From: Papio anubis
Lineage: Eukaryota > Chordata > Mammalia > Primates > Cercopithecidae
Reading direction: 5' to 3'
DNA: 64,000 nucleotides
Assembly: GCF_008728515.1 (NCBI RefSeq)
Contig: NC_044986.1
Location: forward strand, 58,331,159 to 58,395,158
Shown: positions 1-11,741 of the stretch, piece after piece
Numbering within the stretch: position 1 is the stretch's first letter
How the letters are laid out: the number at the start of each line of letters is the position of its first letter
Notes under the pieces: model-generated
Told to the model about the DNA's origin: nothing
The model's database searches: none
What the model saw: the letters and a program-made list of their open reading frames with translations, nothing else
Translations under genes and position numbers: made by a program

Positions 1-79
1 ATCTTAATTTCACATAACATTATATTTAATGTTATATATTTTCTTATGTCTTTAAATATCCTTTATGAGCATGTCTTTT
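1..79. other. AT-rich unassigned sequence at window edge
   Basis: AT-rich sequence before the L1 tail. No gene or repeat family was recognised. Confidence 0.4.
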
Positions 80-585
80 TTAACTCTTATTTTAAGTTCA
101 GGGTCACCTGTGCAGGTTTGTTATATAGGTAAACTGATGTCATGGGGGTTTAGCATACGAATTATTTCATCGCATAGATAATAAGCACACTACCCGATAG
201 TTACTTTTTCTGATCCTCTCCCTCCTCCTACACTCTCCCTTCAAGTAGACCCAGTGTGTGTTCTCCTTTTTGTGTTCATGTGTTCTCATCATTTAGCTCC
301 TACTTACAAGTGAAAACATGCGGTATTTGGTTTTCTGTTCCGTAGTTTGTGAAGGATAATGGCCTCCAGCTCCATCCATGTTCTTGCAAAGGACGTGATA
401 TCATTCTATTTTTTGTTGTTGCATAGTATTTCATGGTGTATAGGTATTTTCTTTATCCAGTCTATCACTGATGGACATTTAGGTTGATTCCATGTCTTTG
501 CTATTGTGAATAGTGCTGCGATGAACATATGCATGCACGTGTCTTTAGGATAGAACAATTTATATACCTTTGGTTATATACCCAA
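80..585 (-). mobile_element. L1 LINE 3' end, antisense (first part)
   Basis: The complement of this segment reads as the end of an L1: ORF2 tail, then the 3' UTR with the 'aacctgcac' and 'ctaaatgatgagaacaca' blocks, finishing near position 80. The L1 lies on the minus strand. The MST-type LTR at 586-972 interrupts it, and the same L1 resumes at about 977. The subfamily looks like an older L1P/L1MA type. Confidence 0.85.
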
Positions 586-972
586 TGATATGGTTTGGAT
601 CTGTGTCCCCACACAAATCTCATGTTGAATTGTAATCCCCAGTGTTGGAGGTGGGGCCTGGTGGGAGGTGATTGCATCATGGGGGCGGATTTCCCCCTCG
701 GTGATATTCTCCTGATAGAGAGTGAGTTCTGGTCATTTAAAAATGACCTTCTCCCATCCCCTTCCTCCTGCTCTGGCTATGTGAAGTATGGGTTCTCCCC
801 TTTGCCTTTGACCATGATTATAAGTTTCCTGAGGTGTCTCAGAAGCTGAGCAGATCCCAGTGTCATGCTTCCTGTACAGCCTATGAAACCATGAACTAAT
901 CAAACCCCTTTTCTTTGTAAATTATCCACTCTCAGGTATCTCTTTATGGCCGGGCAAGAATTGACTAACACA
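586..972 (+). mobile_element. MaLR solo LTR, MSTA-like
   Basis: Begins 'tgatatggtttggat' and carries the blocks 'ggtggggcctggtgggagg', 'catcatgggggcggat' and 'gctgagcagat', ending near 'ctaacaca'. This is typical of MST/THE1 non-autonomous LTRs, closest to MSTA. It is inserted in the antisense L1, and no internal retroviral sequence is present. The 84-codon ORF across it (595-849) is chance. Confidence 0.8.
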
Positions 973-976
973 CACA

Positions 977-2165
977 ATTAATGAGATTGCTGGGTTGCAT
1001 GGTAACTCTGCTTTGGGTTCTTTGAGAAGTCACCAAACTGCTTTCCACAATGGCTGAACTAATTTACATTCCCACCAGAATTGTGTAATCATTCCCTGTT
1101 TTCTGCAACCTTGTCAGCATCTGTCATTTTTTTGACTTTTTAATAATAACCATTCTGACTGGTGTGAGATGGTATCTTATTTTGGTTTTGTATTGCATTT
1201 CTCTAATGATCAGTGATATGGAACTTTTTTTCCATATGGTTGTTGTCTACATGTATGTCTTCTTTTGAAAAGTGTCTGTTCATGTCCTTTGCCCACTTTT
1301 TAACGGGGTTGTTTTATTCTTGTAAATTTGTTTAAGTTCCTTATAGATGCTGGATGTTAGACCTTTGTCAGATGCATAATTTGCAAATATTTTCTTTCCT
1401 TCTGTAGATTTTCAGTTTATTTTGTTGTATCTGTTGATAGTTTTTTTTTGCTGTGCAGGAGGTCTTCCGTTTAGATCTCATTTGTCAATTTTTGCTTTTG
1501 TTGCCATTGCTTTTGGCATCTTCATCATGAAATCTTTGCCAGTTCCCATGTCCAGCATGGTATTTCCTAGGCCATATTCCAGAGTTTTTATAGTTTTGGG
1601 TTTATATTTAAGTCTTTAATCCACCTTGAGTTGATTTTTGTATATGGTGTGAGGAAGGAGTCCGGTTTCAATCTTCGGCATATGGCTGACCAGTTATCCC
1701 AGCACCATTTATTAAAAAGGAAGTCCTTTCCCCATTGCTTGTTTTTGTCAGCTTTGTCAAAGATCAGATGGTTGCAGGTGTGTGGCCTTATTTCTGGGCT
1801 CTCTTTTCTGTTGCATTGGTCTGTGTGTCAGTTTCCGTACCAGTACCATGCTGTTTTGGTTACTATAGCCCTGTAGGACTGTTTGAAGTCGGGTAACATG
1901 ATGCCTCCAGCTTTGTTCTTTTTGCTTAGGATTGCCTTGCCTATTTGGGCTCTTTTTTAGTTTCATATGAATTGTAAAATAGTTTTTTTCTACTTCTTTG
2001 AAGAATGTCATTGGTAGTTTGATAGGAATAGCATTGAATGTGTAAATTTCTCTCAGCAATCAATTTTAACAATATTGATTCTTCCTGTTCATGAGCAAGG
2101 AATGTTTTTCCATTTTCCTTAAAGAGATGTGTCATCTCTTTATGAGCAGGTCTTTTTAATGGCTA
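977..2165 (-). mobile_element. L1 LINE ORF2 region, antisense (second part)
   Basis: Continues the L1 of 80-585 towards its 5' side. The complement shows decayed ORF2 3' coding sequence (for example the 'cccagcaatctcatt' and 'gccattctgactggtgtgag' blocks in reverse) with many stops. Both strands carry only short ORFs. Confidence 0.8.
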
Positions 2166-2565
2166 AAAATGTTCAATGTTATTTCAACTCAGGCATGTAG
2201 GGGAATGAGAAGAACAGATTTGCTCAGACCCCTCAATTTTTGCAGATGGCAATTAGCAATCAGATGCTTGATGTAGCAAGCATCCAGCACTATGCTAGAC
2301 CCATAGGAGGGGTTCATAAAACACTTGTGGATTAAGTGAATAAAATATTCTCTCATTATAATGAGAGAACAAGTATTCATTATAAATGATAGGATAAATC
2401 CCTTCAGACTCTGGGAGCGTTCTAATCCAAACACAATACCCACATTTCCATTGTACAGGTTCCCGATGAATGAAATAGGGGCTGTTTAGACGTCAGCAAG
2501 AAGTTGATAATGTAGCATTCTGGCCTTTGATGTTGAACACAGGCAAAGTTGTGATTTTACTTTAA
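2166..2565. other. Unassigned sequence with a perfect 22-bp palindrome
   Basis: No gene or repeat family was recognised. Positions 2348-2369 form a perfect 22-bp palindrome, with arms 'ttctctcatta' and 'taatgagagaa'. It could be the centre of a small palindromic DNA transposon. Confidence 0.4.
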
Positions 2566-2745
2566 ATTTCATAAATACTTAGCATCCATTTGGTGTCAGG
2601 CCCTATTGTAGGTACTCAACACAGAAATGAACAGGAGGAATGGCATGCACATGAAATTGTGTTTGTATGTGGTGATAATGAAGAGACAGATAATAAAAGA
2701 GTAATTAAGTAAACATAATAATTTTATAGTGATGAATGAGAACTG
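2566..2745 (-). mobile_element. L2 LINE 3' end, antisense
   Basis: The segment resembles the reversed L2 tail: 'gtgtcaggccctattgtagg', then 'gaagagacagataataaa'. The L2 appears to continue at 3310-3620 after an unassigned interruption. Confidence 0.55.
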
Positions 2746-3309
2746 AAACCATTATAAGCATACAGCTTACTGTACATCCTAACATTGTCCAAGTATTTGA
2801 CTCAGCATTAACATGATTGCCCTACTCCATAAAAGGCTAGTCCTAAAATGATGAAGCTGCAAATAATGTTATTGTTTGCTTCAGGAAGTTCCTGGAAATG
2901 CATTTGTCTGACCAACAGACTCTTCACTAGTCCTCATCAGAGTAGCTGGCCTCTTCTCAGAACAAACCAAGGGGTTTGCATACCTGTCACAGTGCTATGT
3001 GAAAACCTCACTTTACTATAGTCATCAGTCCCAAACTATTATATCAAACGTTGCACAATTCTAATTAGTCTCTACATTAAAAGACTCACCTAAACTAGTT
3101 CCTCAAAATCTTATCAATATCCCATCCTTGACCTCCCCCTTCTAAGATGCTTCTAGGATTCCATCAAAGGAGCCATATCTCTTACTGCACTGGGCAATAA
3201 ACTTGGCCTTGTGAAATCAGCAGGTTATTTCAGTAGTCTATGTGTGATTCAACAGTCAACATGAGTGGTCTAAAGTCAAAGACCCTGAAACATTCAATCC
3301 ACAGTGATG
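2746..3309. other. Unassigned intergenic sequence
   Basis: No coding potential and no repeat family that I can name. It sits between two pieces of an antisense L2. Confidence 0.4.
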
Positions 3310-3620
3310 GAGGTGGCACTGGTGGTGACAGTACTGTCATGTGGATGAAACCTCTTCAAAGTGGTTAACATTTGAGCTGAGACCTAAATGAAGAAAGGAT
3401 CTAGTCTGGTCATATCCTGAGGACAAAAACTTCCAAGTGCTGGAAGTAACAAAAGAAGGAAGATTGATAGTAAAACAAAGGTCAGAGAGGTAGGGATGCA
3501 TGACAGATAGAGTAGTTCATTACAGGCCAATGTAAGGAATTTAAATTTTATGCTAAATATGATTTTTTTTTTTTTTTACACTGGAGTATTTAAGCAAGAA
3601 AGTAACATCCCTTTATCTGT
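3310..3620 (-). mobile_element. L2 LINE fragment, antisense
   Basis: Contains the L2 hallmarks in reverse: 'catttgagctgagacctaaa', 'ggtcagagaggtaggga' and the 'ggccaatgtaaggaattt' block. Probably the same element as 2566-2745. Confidence 0.6.
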
Positions 3621-3928
3621 CCATCCAGGAGATGAATACTAATTGAGACCTTTCTCTTGTCTGGAATTTATGGGTATAAACTGCACTGCAGATTTAGCAT
3701 TCCGGAGGAAATATAGACACAAATAGCCCCATGCAGAAGACCAATCCCAGTACATTGCAGAAAGTGTGGGAAGAAAGAATGACCCATAAGCTACACAGTC
3801 AGAACTGGCCCTTCCTTGTTATGGCTCAGCTCCCACATATCCAGGGTTCCATGTAAGCAAAGTATGCCTGGTAGTGATTCCAAGTCACTGAAGTCCATAG
3901 GGCATTACAACACACCCAGGCTGTAAAC

Positions 3929-4025
3929 TTCCCAGGAGCAGCGATCTATATTATTTTTATCTAAGGACCTCAGCACCAAGCACAGAGGATGGCATAGAGT
4001 AGGTGCTCAATACATGTTGGAATGG
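3929..4025 (+). mobile_element. L2 LINE 3' tail fragment
   Basis: Ends with 'gtaggtgctcaatacatgtt', matching the common L2 3' end in sense orientation. Confidence 0.6.
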
Positions 4026-5264
4026 ATGGTCTGCTTTTTAGGTATTTATGCTACACCCAGTTCCAGAAAGTTTTAAAGTTGTGTACAGAGCTCCATACAT
4101 TATTAAAACACAATAATAAATGATGAAACGGATCAAGGGAATGGGAAGTTAGGGAAATAAGATAAAACCAGGGACAAAGTCAGTGGTTAAAAATCCTTAA
4201 TGAGCAGTTTTTGAGTAGAGGCAAACTACAAAGTCTTCTAGCAGCCAGTGAAAAGAGAGCAAAGGCCAGTTGCTATATTCACAGAAACAAAATTAGGAGC
4301 AATAACAAGAAGCCAGAGCCTCAGGAAGAGCCCAGCTCTTTCTAATGTTGAATCAAAGACATTTTTTATGGTCTTCATAAAGGGATTTTCTGTGAGACAG
4401 TAAATAACAACATCCTTAGAACAAATACAGTTGTGGGTTTCTAATGGCCGTTTCTTGAAACACCCCCTGGTAGCATTACCCAGGCACATCTGAGCATAAC
4501 TCCATCAAGGAGACTTGGCCAGGAAGGAGAGGGTAGAGCACACAATTCTGATCAACAGCTTGCTGGTGACTGCAATGTAGAATGGTAGAGAAACGGAGAT
4601 GGATGCTGGAGAAAGTGGAGGATTAAATTGACTGATCCAGTGGTTATTGCACTTGCTGGAGGCAGGTGCATGTGTGCCTGTTACACACCCATGGCAGGGA
4701 GCAACTTGTGATGTGGGAAGTACCTTGTTTTTACAACCTGCATGGAGCATTCTTAGGCCCTCTTCCTAAAATGAGGGGGAGGGGGCCTCCATAGAGGAGG
4801 GATTTGTGGAGAAGGGAATCTTCATGAAGTGCTATAGTAAACACCTCATATATTAACTCTGTGAAGAAAGCATCTCCTGGCAGGCAAGCTTACAAAATGT
4901 GTGCAGTTAGTGGTGGGGTCATCCAGAGCCTGTCTGCGGCTCCATCAGGGTGCCCCATTTCCTGGTTCTTATGGGGGCCATAAAAGCCTGCTCCTGACTG
5001 ATCGTTGACATACGAGGTGACAGGCAAGGAAATGGTTTCCTTTGGCCACATGTGTGTATCCTAATTTACAGCTCCTCTGGAATTAGCAAGGGCTGATGAC
5101 TTCACTGCTATTACACAATTATGGACTTCCAATGGCTTCTTCATAAAGGAGAACAGTTGGTTTGGAAAAGAAAATCATGGTGAATTCAATACAAAAAAGT
5201 AACATCTTTTAATCATTGTTGTTATTATTGAATATTCATAAGCACTCTTTAAATTAACTGGATT
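4026..5264. other. Unique intergenic sequence
   Basis: A 1.2-kb stretch without recognisable repeats. Short ORFs on the minus strand (4238-4489, 4505-4750) show no protein similarity that I can see. Around 4980-5120 there are E-box-like 'cacatgtgtg' and AP-1/CRE-like 'tgatgactt' words, too weak to call a regulatory site. Confidence 0.4.
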
Positions 5265-5572
5265 TTCTTTTCTTTTTTTCTGACTGAGTCTTGCTCTGTC
5301 GCCCAGGTTGGAGGGCTGGAGTGCAATACCATGATCTCGGCTCACTGCAACCTCTGCTTCCGGGGTTCCAGCAATTCTCCCTGCCTCAGCCTCCCAAGTA
5401 GCTGGGATTACAGGCACCCACCACCACACCTGGCTAATTTTTTTGTATTTTTAGTAGAGATGGGGTTCCACCATGTTGGCCAGGCTGGTCTCGAACTCCT
5501 GAGCTTGGGTGATCCACCCACCTCGGCCTCCTAAAGTGCTGGGATTACAGACATGAGCCACTGCGCCCAGCC
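5265..5572 (-). mobile_element. Alu SINE, antisense
   Basis: Full-length reversed Alu: T-run, 'gagtcttgctctgtcgccc', then 'gggattacagacatgagcca' and a 'gcgcccagcc' end. There is a small duplication near 5310 ('gagggctggagtgc'). Confidence 0.92.
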
Positions 5573-5629
5573 AAGAGAGATTTATCTCTTGCCAAGTTCA
5601 TTGTCTTGTTGGATCCTGACATCTCTCAT

Positions 5630-5790
5630 AGATGGGAAAATGGAGGCCCAGTGAGGGTTAAGTGATGTCTCTTCAAGGTCACAAAAAGTTGTTCCTAAAT
5701 CCTAGTTTCCTAACTCCTAGTCAATAGCTCTTCACATGACATGATGTTGATGAAGCGTCCAGCCTAGTGCCTGGCACTAGCAGCAGGAGC
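5630..5790 (-). mobile_element. MIR SINE, antisense
   Basis: Carries the reversed MIR core: 'gatgggaaaatggaggccca', 'gttaagtgatgtc' and 'caaggtcaca'. Confidence 0.65.
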
Positions 5791-6619
5791 CCAGTGATTA
5801 TTCATTTACCCCGCTTCCAATCTTCCTCTTTTCCACTTTTCTACTAAAGAGATACTCATAGATTGAAGGATAAGGCGTAACTCCCGCCATCGGTCTACCT
5901 GCTATTCCCACTTTGTGGAGATATGTGCTTTTCCTTGAGTCCCAACTGGCATGCTCTAAACATGTGTTCTTAATAAAATACAGATCAACTAAAATGTAGG
6001 TTGTCAAGTTTCAGATCTATAAGGCTGGCAATAGAATCCCCTCTTAGCCTCAGGTTTGTCACTGAGTCTTGACCCAGGACCTGTCCCCATGTCTTCCTTT
6101 TCTCACACAGCTTTAGAGACACCACGCGTTTTGGGAGTGCTCACATCTGAACAGAGGGATAGGGAGAAATATCAAACAGGATGGGGCCATGGGCTTCCAC
6201 AAGAAGAGTAGAAACAGAGGATGGGAGCATCCATGCAGACCACAGGTTGTACATTCTGGTGAAGGAGATGAGGCAAGAAAGAAGTCCATAAATTCTCAGA
6301 CAATAAGGTCTAGGAAATAAATTCTTTGAATGACAATAGGGAGGTGGTGAAATGTATGAGTATGATTACATAGTGCTGGATTTGTACTGTTCAGACTGGA
6401 AAGTCAGCAACAATGCAGTGCTTGGGGTATTCTCTATATGATCATTTTCCTTCCATTAGGCATATAAATTTTAAAATTATTTCCAAATTACATTCTGACT
6501 TTGTATTATGTACATATTTGTTTCAGTGCTACTGTCGGGGAGGAGAAGCAGGGGAGGAAGAATGGTGCCCAGTGCCCACCAATACTGATCCTAAAGAGAT
6601 TATTTTCTAAGTAAATGCC

Positions 6620-8340
6620 TTCTGAAGGCCTACCGGTTGAATGAACAGATGCACCTTAGGATGGGCTGCCTGGTGTTACAACGGACTATGGAAGAAATAT
6701 TAATAGTCTTTTTTTTTTTAATGCTAGAGGAAGAACTATAAGTGGCTTAAGGCAAACAGGAAGGGGAAATAAATGCAAATTGCCAGTATCCCAAGTATAG
6801 AAAAAGAAACGAAGGTATTTCCAAAGGATTTCAGCATCAAGGGTTGAAACAAAAGTTTTGCCTTCTGCTAATCAGAACACTAATTAACCAGATCGGGCTG
6901 CTGCTCCCTGACATTCGTCTATTTGCAGACTGAATCCTTAGTCTCCTTTTATCCAGCAAGTTCCCCAACTATGATTACCTCCAATATATGAGCTCATTTC
7001 TCTGCACTTATTCCCAAATGGTTGACATCGATTTGCAACGTTAATGAAGTAAGTACCCAACTATCCTTGTTCATGAGCTATTAGCTCGGTATTGATTGTA
7101 GCCTTAATTGACAATTACTTGAATGGGCCGGGCTACACTGAGCTTTTATTAATTTTCCATTGTGATGCTCATTACTAAACTTCTTTGCAATTGTGTAATA
7201 ATGTAAACTCCCACTGTGGCTAATTGAAGTGGAAAATTCCACTGGCCATTTCCCAAACCTATTTATCTTGGAAAATAAAGAATTTCGTATTATTAAATTT
7301 GATATCAGGATTCTAGGTTTTGATTCTGTGGGAAGTGAATCGTGACTTTGGCTGTGAAAATAAATAGAATTTGCTAATTATTTTTTTTCACTGCTATTTT
7401 GGAGGACATGTGGTATCCAGAGACTTGATTCTCCCCTCCCCTCCTAGACAAACAGTAAACTCCATGCTACTATTAAATTTTATTCATTCTTCTACCTCCA
7501 TTAAATTTTTAAAAAAATAATTAGAGATGGAGAAGGGACAGAGAGAAAAGAGATTATGTAGTTTTAGGGATTTTCATTTCCTTCAGCTAAGCCCTATAAA
7601 TCAATTTTTTTTTCCGTTCTTTTCAACAAACAAAAAACTCCTCTGCTTTTAAATCTCCCTCAAATAATACACAAAATGTCTGAGAAATACCAAGACCCTG
7701 TTGGAAATAAAAGTCAGAGCTTTGTCACAGAAGAGCAGTTAGGAAGAGGAAGGACTTGCTCACCAGTACAGCTCCCAGAGACACACTGAGAAACCCCTGG
7801 CCTCTCACATCTAGACGTTAGAAAACAGAAACATCTCTGGCCCTCACCTCTTAGACAGCTTCATGCTGACCACCCTTCATCACCCTAATTTGCCCTTTAG
7901 TGTCTCTGACCATGCTGGGATTGTCAACATGCACGTTAGGCTTAGTTACAGGCACACTCAGAAAAATCTAATGATAAGGCTCATGCCTTCTGGTCTACGA
8001 CTGAGATGAGCTGAGTTTGGGGCATATGATGGAAGAAAATGATTTGGAAATGTGACTTATGATTGAATAAGTCAGAGGAATGGATGTAATGTAATATATA
8101 ACTGATTAAAGTTGGAGTTCACTTTGTTGTGAGCTACTAAAATGGAGCCACTCCTACCACAAGTGTAACTGAGAGTTCAAAAGCGAATCCATCAAGGAAC
8201 TGCTTAATTCTTAGTTTTGCTGCTCTAGAAATATAATCAGTGAATGTCCACAAAATTTTTACAAAAAAAACATTGATTGGCACCCAACAATTTGAACTTT
8301 CGATTAATAAGACTAGTGCCCTTTTTGTTTTGTTTTGTTT
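6620..8340. promoter_or_regulatory. Repeat-poor block, candidate conserved noncoding enhancer
   Basis: Roughly 1.7 kb without any recognised interspersed repeat, in a window otherwise dense with them. Its core, about 6880-7300, is packed with homeodomain-type ATTA/TAAT words ('ttaattgacaattac', 'ttattaattttcc', 'gctaattgaagtgg'). It also has C/EBP-, SOX- and FOX-like words ('ttgcaattgtg', 'atgtaaac'). No long ORF is present. This is inference from composition and repeat exclusion; conservation was not tested. Confidence 0.3.
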
Positions 8341-8356
8341 TGTTGACCATCACACA

Positions 8357-8551
8357 TGCCTTCTGAGCCTTGCATTTGTCTTTTTTTGTTTTTCAGCGCC
8401 CCTTTACAATCACTGTTTTTCCCACTTTATAAAATGCAGCAGATATGAAGATTGGCTGCCCAGCCATCCCTCAACAAAGTACTTGCTGCCTGTAGTGGGG
8501 TAAATGATGACCCCAAAAAGATACATTCACCAGAAACCTCAGAATGCTACC
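8357..8551 (+). repeat. Divergent direct repeat, copy A
   Basis: About 195 bases matching 9836-10026 in the same orientation, roughly four-fifths identical by eye. Shared blocks include 'gccttctgagcc', 'gatatgaagat', 'ggctgcccagc', 'acttgctgcctgt' and 'aaacctcag'. Its 3' part equals the start of the LTR-like repeat that is longer in copy B. Confidence 0.75.
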
Positions 8552-8583
8552 TGAAAGTAGCAAGTTTCTTATCAGCGAGATGT

Positions 8584-8618
8584 TTTCAGAACATCTTCTT
8601 CAGAGAGATGTTCTGAAA
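8584..8618. repeat. Inverted repeat, 13-bp perfect arms
   Basis: Arms 'tttcagaacatct' (8584-8596) and 'agatgttctgaaa' (8606-8618) flank a 9-base loop. Each arm contains a steroid-receptor-like half-site (AGAACA / TGTTCT), but the spacing is far larger than the usual 3 bases. Confidence 0.8.
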
Positions 8619-8834
8619 GAAAAAAATTAACCAAGATTAGTTGATTTTGAGTGCAATCATCTCCATCTTCTGTGAAAGGCAATGCAGTGGGTGGAAAACG
8701 CTCTTCCCTGGGAATCAAAATTCTCACGGCTTAATGTCTCTAAACCTTATGATAAAATGCAGGGTTTGGTCCATATGACCTCTGAGGGGCTTTTGTTCTC
8801 TAAAATGCTGTGATTTGGTCTTGAGACATTGAGC

Positions 8835-9000
8835 TGCATGAGAGTAGGATAGTGGAAATGGTACTGGCCTGAGAGGTCAGAGCATGGCTTTGCATTTTCA
8901 TTCTCCTGGCCAGCTATGTGGCCTTGGACAGGTCACTTCCCCTTCCTGGGCCTTACTTTCCTCCTCTGCACCAATGAGTGCGATTGAGGCAGCTAACATG
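8835..9000 (+). mobile_element. MIR SINE
   Basis: Sense MIR core: 'atgtggccttggacaggtca', 'cttcccct', 'gggccttactttcctcctct'. Confidence 0.8.
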
Positions 9001-9022
9001 TCAGCATGGTGAGTAATGGCTC

Positions 9023-9420
9023 TTGGGATGGTCACTTGTATGTGTCAACCTGACTATGCTGTGGTACTCAGTTACGTGATTAGACACTAATTTAAGTGTT
9101 GCCAGGAAGGCTATTTCACAGATGTGGTTGACGTCTATCATCAGTTGGCTTCAAGTAAAGGAGATTACCCTCAAAAATGTGGCCAGGCCTCGTCCAATCA
9201 GTTGGAAGTTCCTAAGAACACGAACTGAGGTTTGCAGAGGAAAAATTTCTGCCTTGAGACTGCAGCATTAACTCCTGCCAGAGTTTCCGACTTGCCAGCC
9301 TGCCCTACGGATTTTGGACCTGCCAGCCCCCACAGTTGTGTGAGCCAATTCCTTAAAATAAATCTCTTTATATAAATATATATCCTGTTGGTTCTGTTTC
9401 TCTAGAGAACCCTGACTGAT
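9023..9420 (+). mobile_element. ERVL solo LTR, MLT2A-like
   Basis: Matches the MLT2 LTR pattern: 'atgtgtcaacctgactatgc', 'gtccaatcagttggaag', a poly(A) signal in 'taaaataaatctcttta', and a terminal 'gagaaccctgactgataca'. Solo LTR with no internal region. Old copy by its divergence. Confidence 0.8.
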
Positions 9421-9835
9421 ACAGCCCTCTAAATGAGATGGTAAATTTGTGGTCATCAAAGGTAGATGCCTTTCTTCTACTTGCTGTGGTAGGAATAGTT
9501 TTAGAAACATTGTAAAGTGCAGGTTACCTCAGAGGCCATATTCAGCCCACAGACTTTTTTCCCCTTGTGCCTACATTGTTTGTTTTGAACTAGCTAATAT
9601 TTGAAAACAAGGAGATATTACTTAAAGTATGAATTTCTAATTCTCTTCAATAATTAGAGATCTAGCAACCTAAGATCTGTATTCCTGCAAGGAAATCATC
9701 AGCTTGAACTAAATCCTCAAACTGGGTTACTTGTCACCCTAGGGTACAAAAAGGCTTTCCAAGGAGTATCAATTTCCAGACGCTTGTCTTCCATATGTTC
9801 TCATTTCTAAAGCTGATCTGCTTGGCAACCTGCTT

Positions 9836-10026
9836 GCCTTCTGAGCCTCACATTTGTCCTGTTTTTCTCTCAGCTCCCCTTTCCAATCACTCTTTTCCTA
9901 CTTGGTAAAATGTAGATATGAAGATAGGCTGCCCAGCTATGCCTTCAGCAAAGGACTTGCTGCCTGTGGTGGGGCTAATGGTGACCCCCCAAAAGATACG
10001 CCTACCTGAAACCTCAGGATGTTACC
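9836..10026 (+). repeat. Divergent direct repeat, copy B
   Basis: Partner of 8357-8551, about 1.48 kb downstream and in direct orientation. Unlike copy A it runs on into the full LTR-like element below. Confidence 0.75.
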
Positions 10027-10420
10027 TTACATGGAGTAAGGGTCTTTGCAGATGTAATTAAGGTAAAGATCTTGAGATGAGATTGTCCTGGATTAGGGTG
10101 GGCCCTAAATCCAATGATAAGGATTCTTATAAAAGACTGAAAAGGAGAAAGCAGACAGGGAGACACAGAGGGGAAGGTCATGTACAGACAGAGGCAGAGA
10201 CTGGAGGAACGCTTGTGCATGCCAAGGAAAGCCAAGGATGGCCAGGGGCCACAGAAGCTGAGAAAGGCATGGGATGCTTCTCCCTCAGAGCCTCCAGGAG
10301 GAACCAGCCCTATACACACCTTGATTTTGGACTTCTGGTGTCCAGAATTGTGAGAGAATAAATTTTTGTTACTCTTAGTTACAAGTTTGTGGTAATTGGT
10401 TGTGGAGGCCCTAGGAATTC
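9966..10420 (+). mobile_element. Ancient LTR-like interspersed repeat
   Basis: Recognisable as a common mammalian repeat by 'ggtctttgcagatgtaatta', 'gggtgggccctaaatccaat', 'cttgattttggacttctgg' and the poly(A)-like 'gagagaataaat'. I cannot name the family with certainty (MaLR/MLT1-like end). A relative lies at 41955-42385. The overlapping ORFs 10014-10319 (-) and 10077-10361 (+) are chance frames in it. Confidence 0.5.
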
Positions 10421-10459
10421 AATCCACTGTCCATCTGTGGAGAGTGAGGCCAGCAGACA

Positions 10460-10760
10460 GCCCCCCAACAGACAGACCCAGCTCTTTCAGGGTTGGCCTC
10501 AGCTGCAGGGATCACACCTTCCTGGGATGGTCCCACACCTGATGACCAAGCCTCTAGGGGTATAAAGACCTGTCTCCAAGACTACTTTAATGGGCGGCAC
10601 TCACTGCAGAGCTCCCAGCCAGGTTGGCCAAGGCTTCGCAGATTTCGTCTGTGCCCAGGCCTACTTCCTTTCACAGGTACTGATCCCTAATAAACATCTT
10701 GCCCCATGTTCTGCTTTCTGAGATTCTAACCTGCCCTGCAAAGGAAATGCACACCTTTTG
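10460..10760 (+). mobile_element. Possible LTR-like segment with TATA and poly(A) words
   Basis: A TATA-like 'ggggtataaagacc' (about 10557-10571) is followed about 120 bases later by 'ccctaataaacatcttg', an LTR-like layout. No family is recognised, and it could be unique sequence. Confidence 0.25.
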
Positions 10761-11445
10761 CCCATCTCAAATCTGACTGTGGCGCATTGCCTCAGGGTGT
10801 TAGAACTTTCTCCGTGACAATGAGGTAATTCAAAATATTCATATGGAAGTAACAAAACAATTCCTATTCACATTTACTTATTTTTAAAAACCAGGTTTCT
10901 CAGACTTTATAGCTATAAATGCCGAAAATAGGAACAGAGTTGATGCTGAACCCTATCTCATTCTAGCATTAAATAATAGCCATCCATGCATACATGAACT
11001 AATTGGAACAAATAAAACCCCATGCATCTTATATAGCTATGCACTTTTAATAAATTTTTAATTTCATGTTTAATAATCATTCATAAAAATGTTTAAAGTA
11101 TATTTATATTGTTTTGATCAGTTTTTCCAGAAGATAAATTTCATGAACACCTATGGCCTTATGGTAGCAGGAAATAAAATTTCAGTTTGTATTTTTATTT
11201 ATATTATCAAGAAGCCTGATAGGGTGATGCATAAAACACTTGAAAACAAACATACTATATTAGAATGAAATTTTATGGGGTAATAGAAATTAAAATACAA
11301 GTTCAAGGAGAAAAAAGAAGTAAAATTTCTATATGTCAAAAAGAACTTGTATTTTTTATTTACAGTTGATGGTATCAAATTGCTATGGCATTTACATTTT
11401 ACTAGAGGGATGTAAACTTTTATGTTTTTATTTTTTTATGTATTT
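10761..11445. other. AT-rich unassigned sequence
   Basis: No gene and no confident repeat match. Confidence 0.4.
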
Positions 11446-11741
11446 AGTTTTTTGAGACAGAGTTTCACTCTTGTCGCCCAGGCTGGAGTACAATGGCATG
11501 ATCTCAGCTCACTGCAACCGCACCTCCGCCTCCTGGGTTCAAGTGATTCTTCTGCCTCAGACTCCCGAGTAGCTGGGATTACAGGCCCCTGCCATTATGC
11601 CCAGCTAATTTTTGTATTTATAGTAGAGACAGGGTTTCACCACGTTGGCCAGGCTGGTTTCGAACTCCTGACCTCAGGTGATTCGCCCACCTCGGCCTCC
11701 CAAAGTGCTAGGATTACAGGCATGAGCCACAGTGCCTGGTC
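11446..11741 (-). mobile_element. Alu SINE, antisense (AluS-like)
   Basis: Full-length reversed Alu with intact left and right arms. The open frame 11422-11757 is the usual long ORF of an antisense Alu, not a gene. Confidence 0.93.

Noticed and set aside
10014..10361. Two opposed ORFs of 94 and 101 codons
   Set aside because: Both are chance frames in an old LTR-like repeat.
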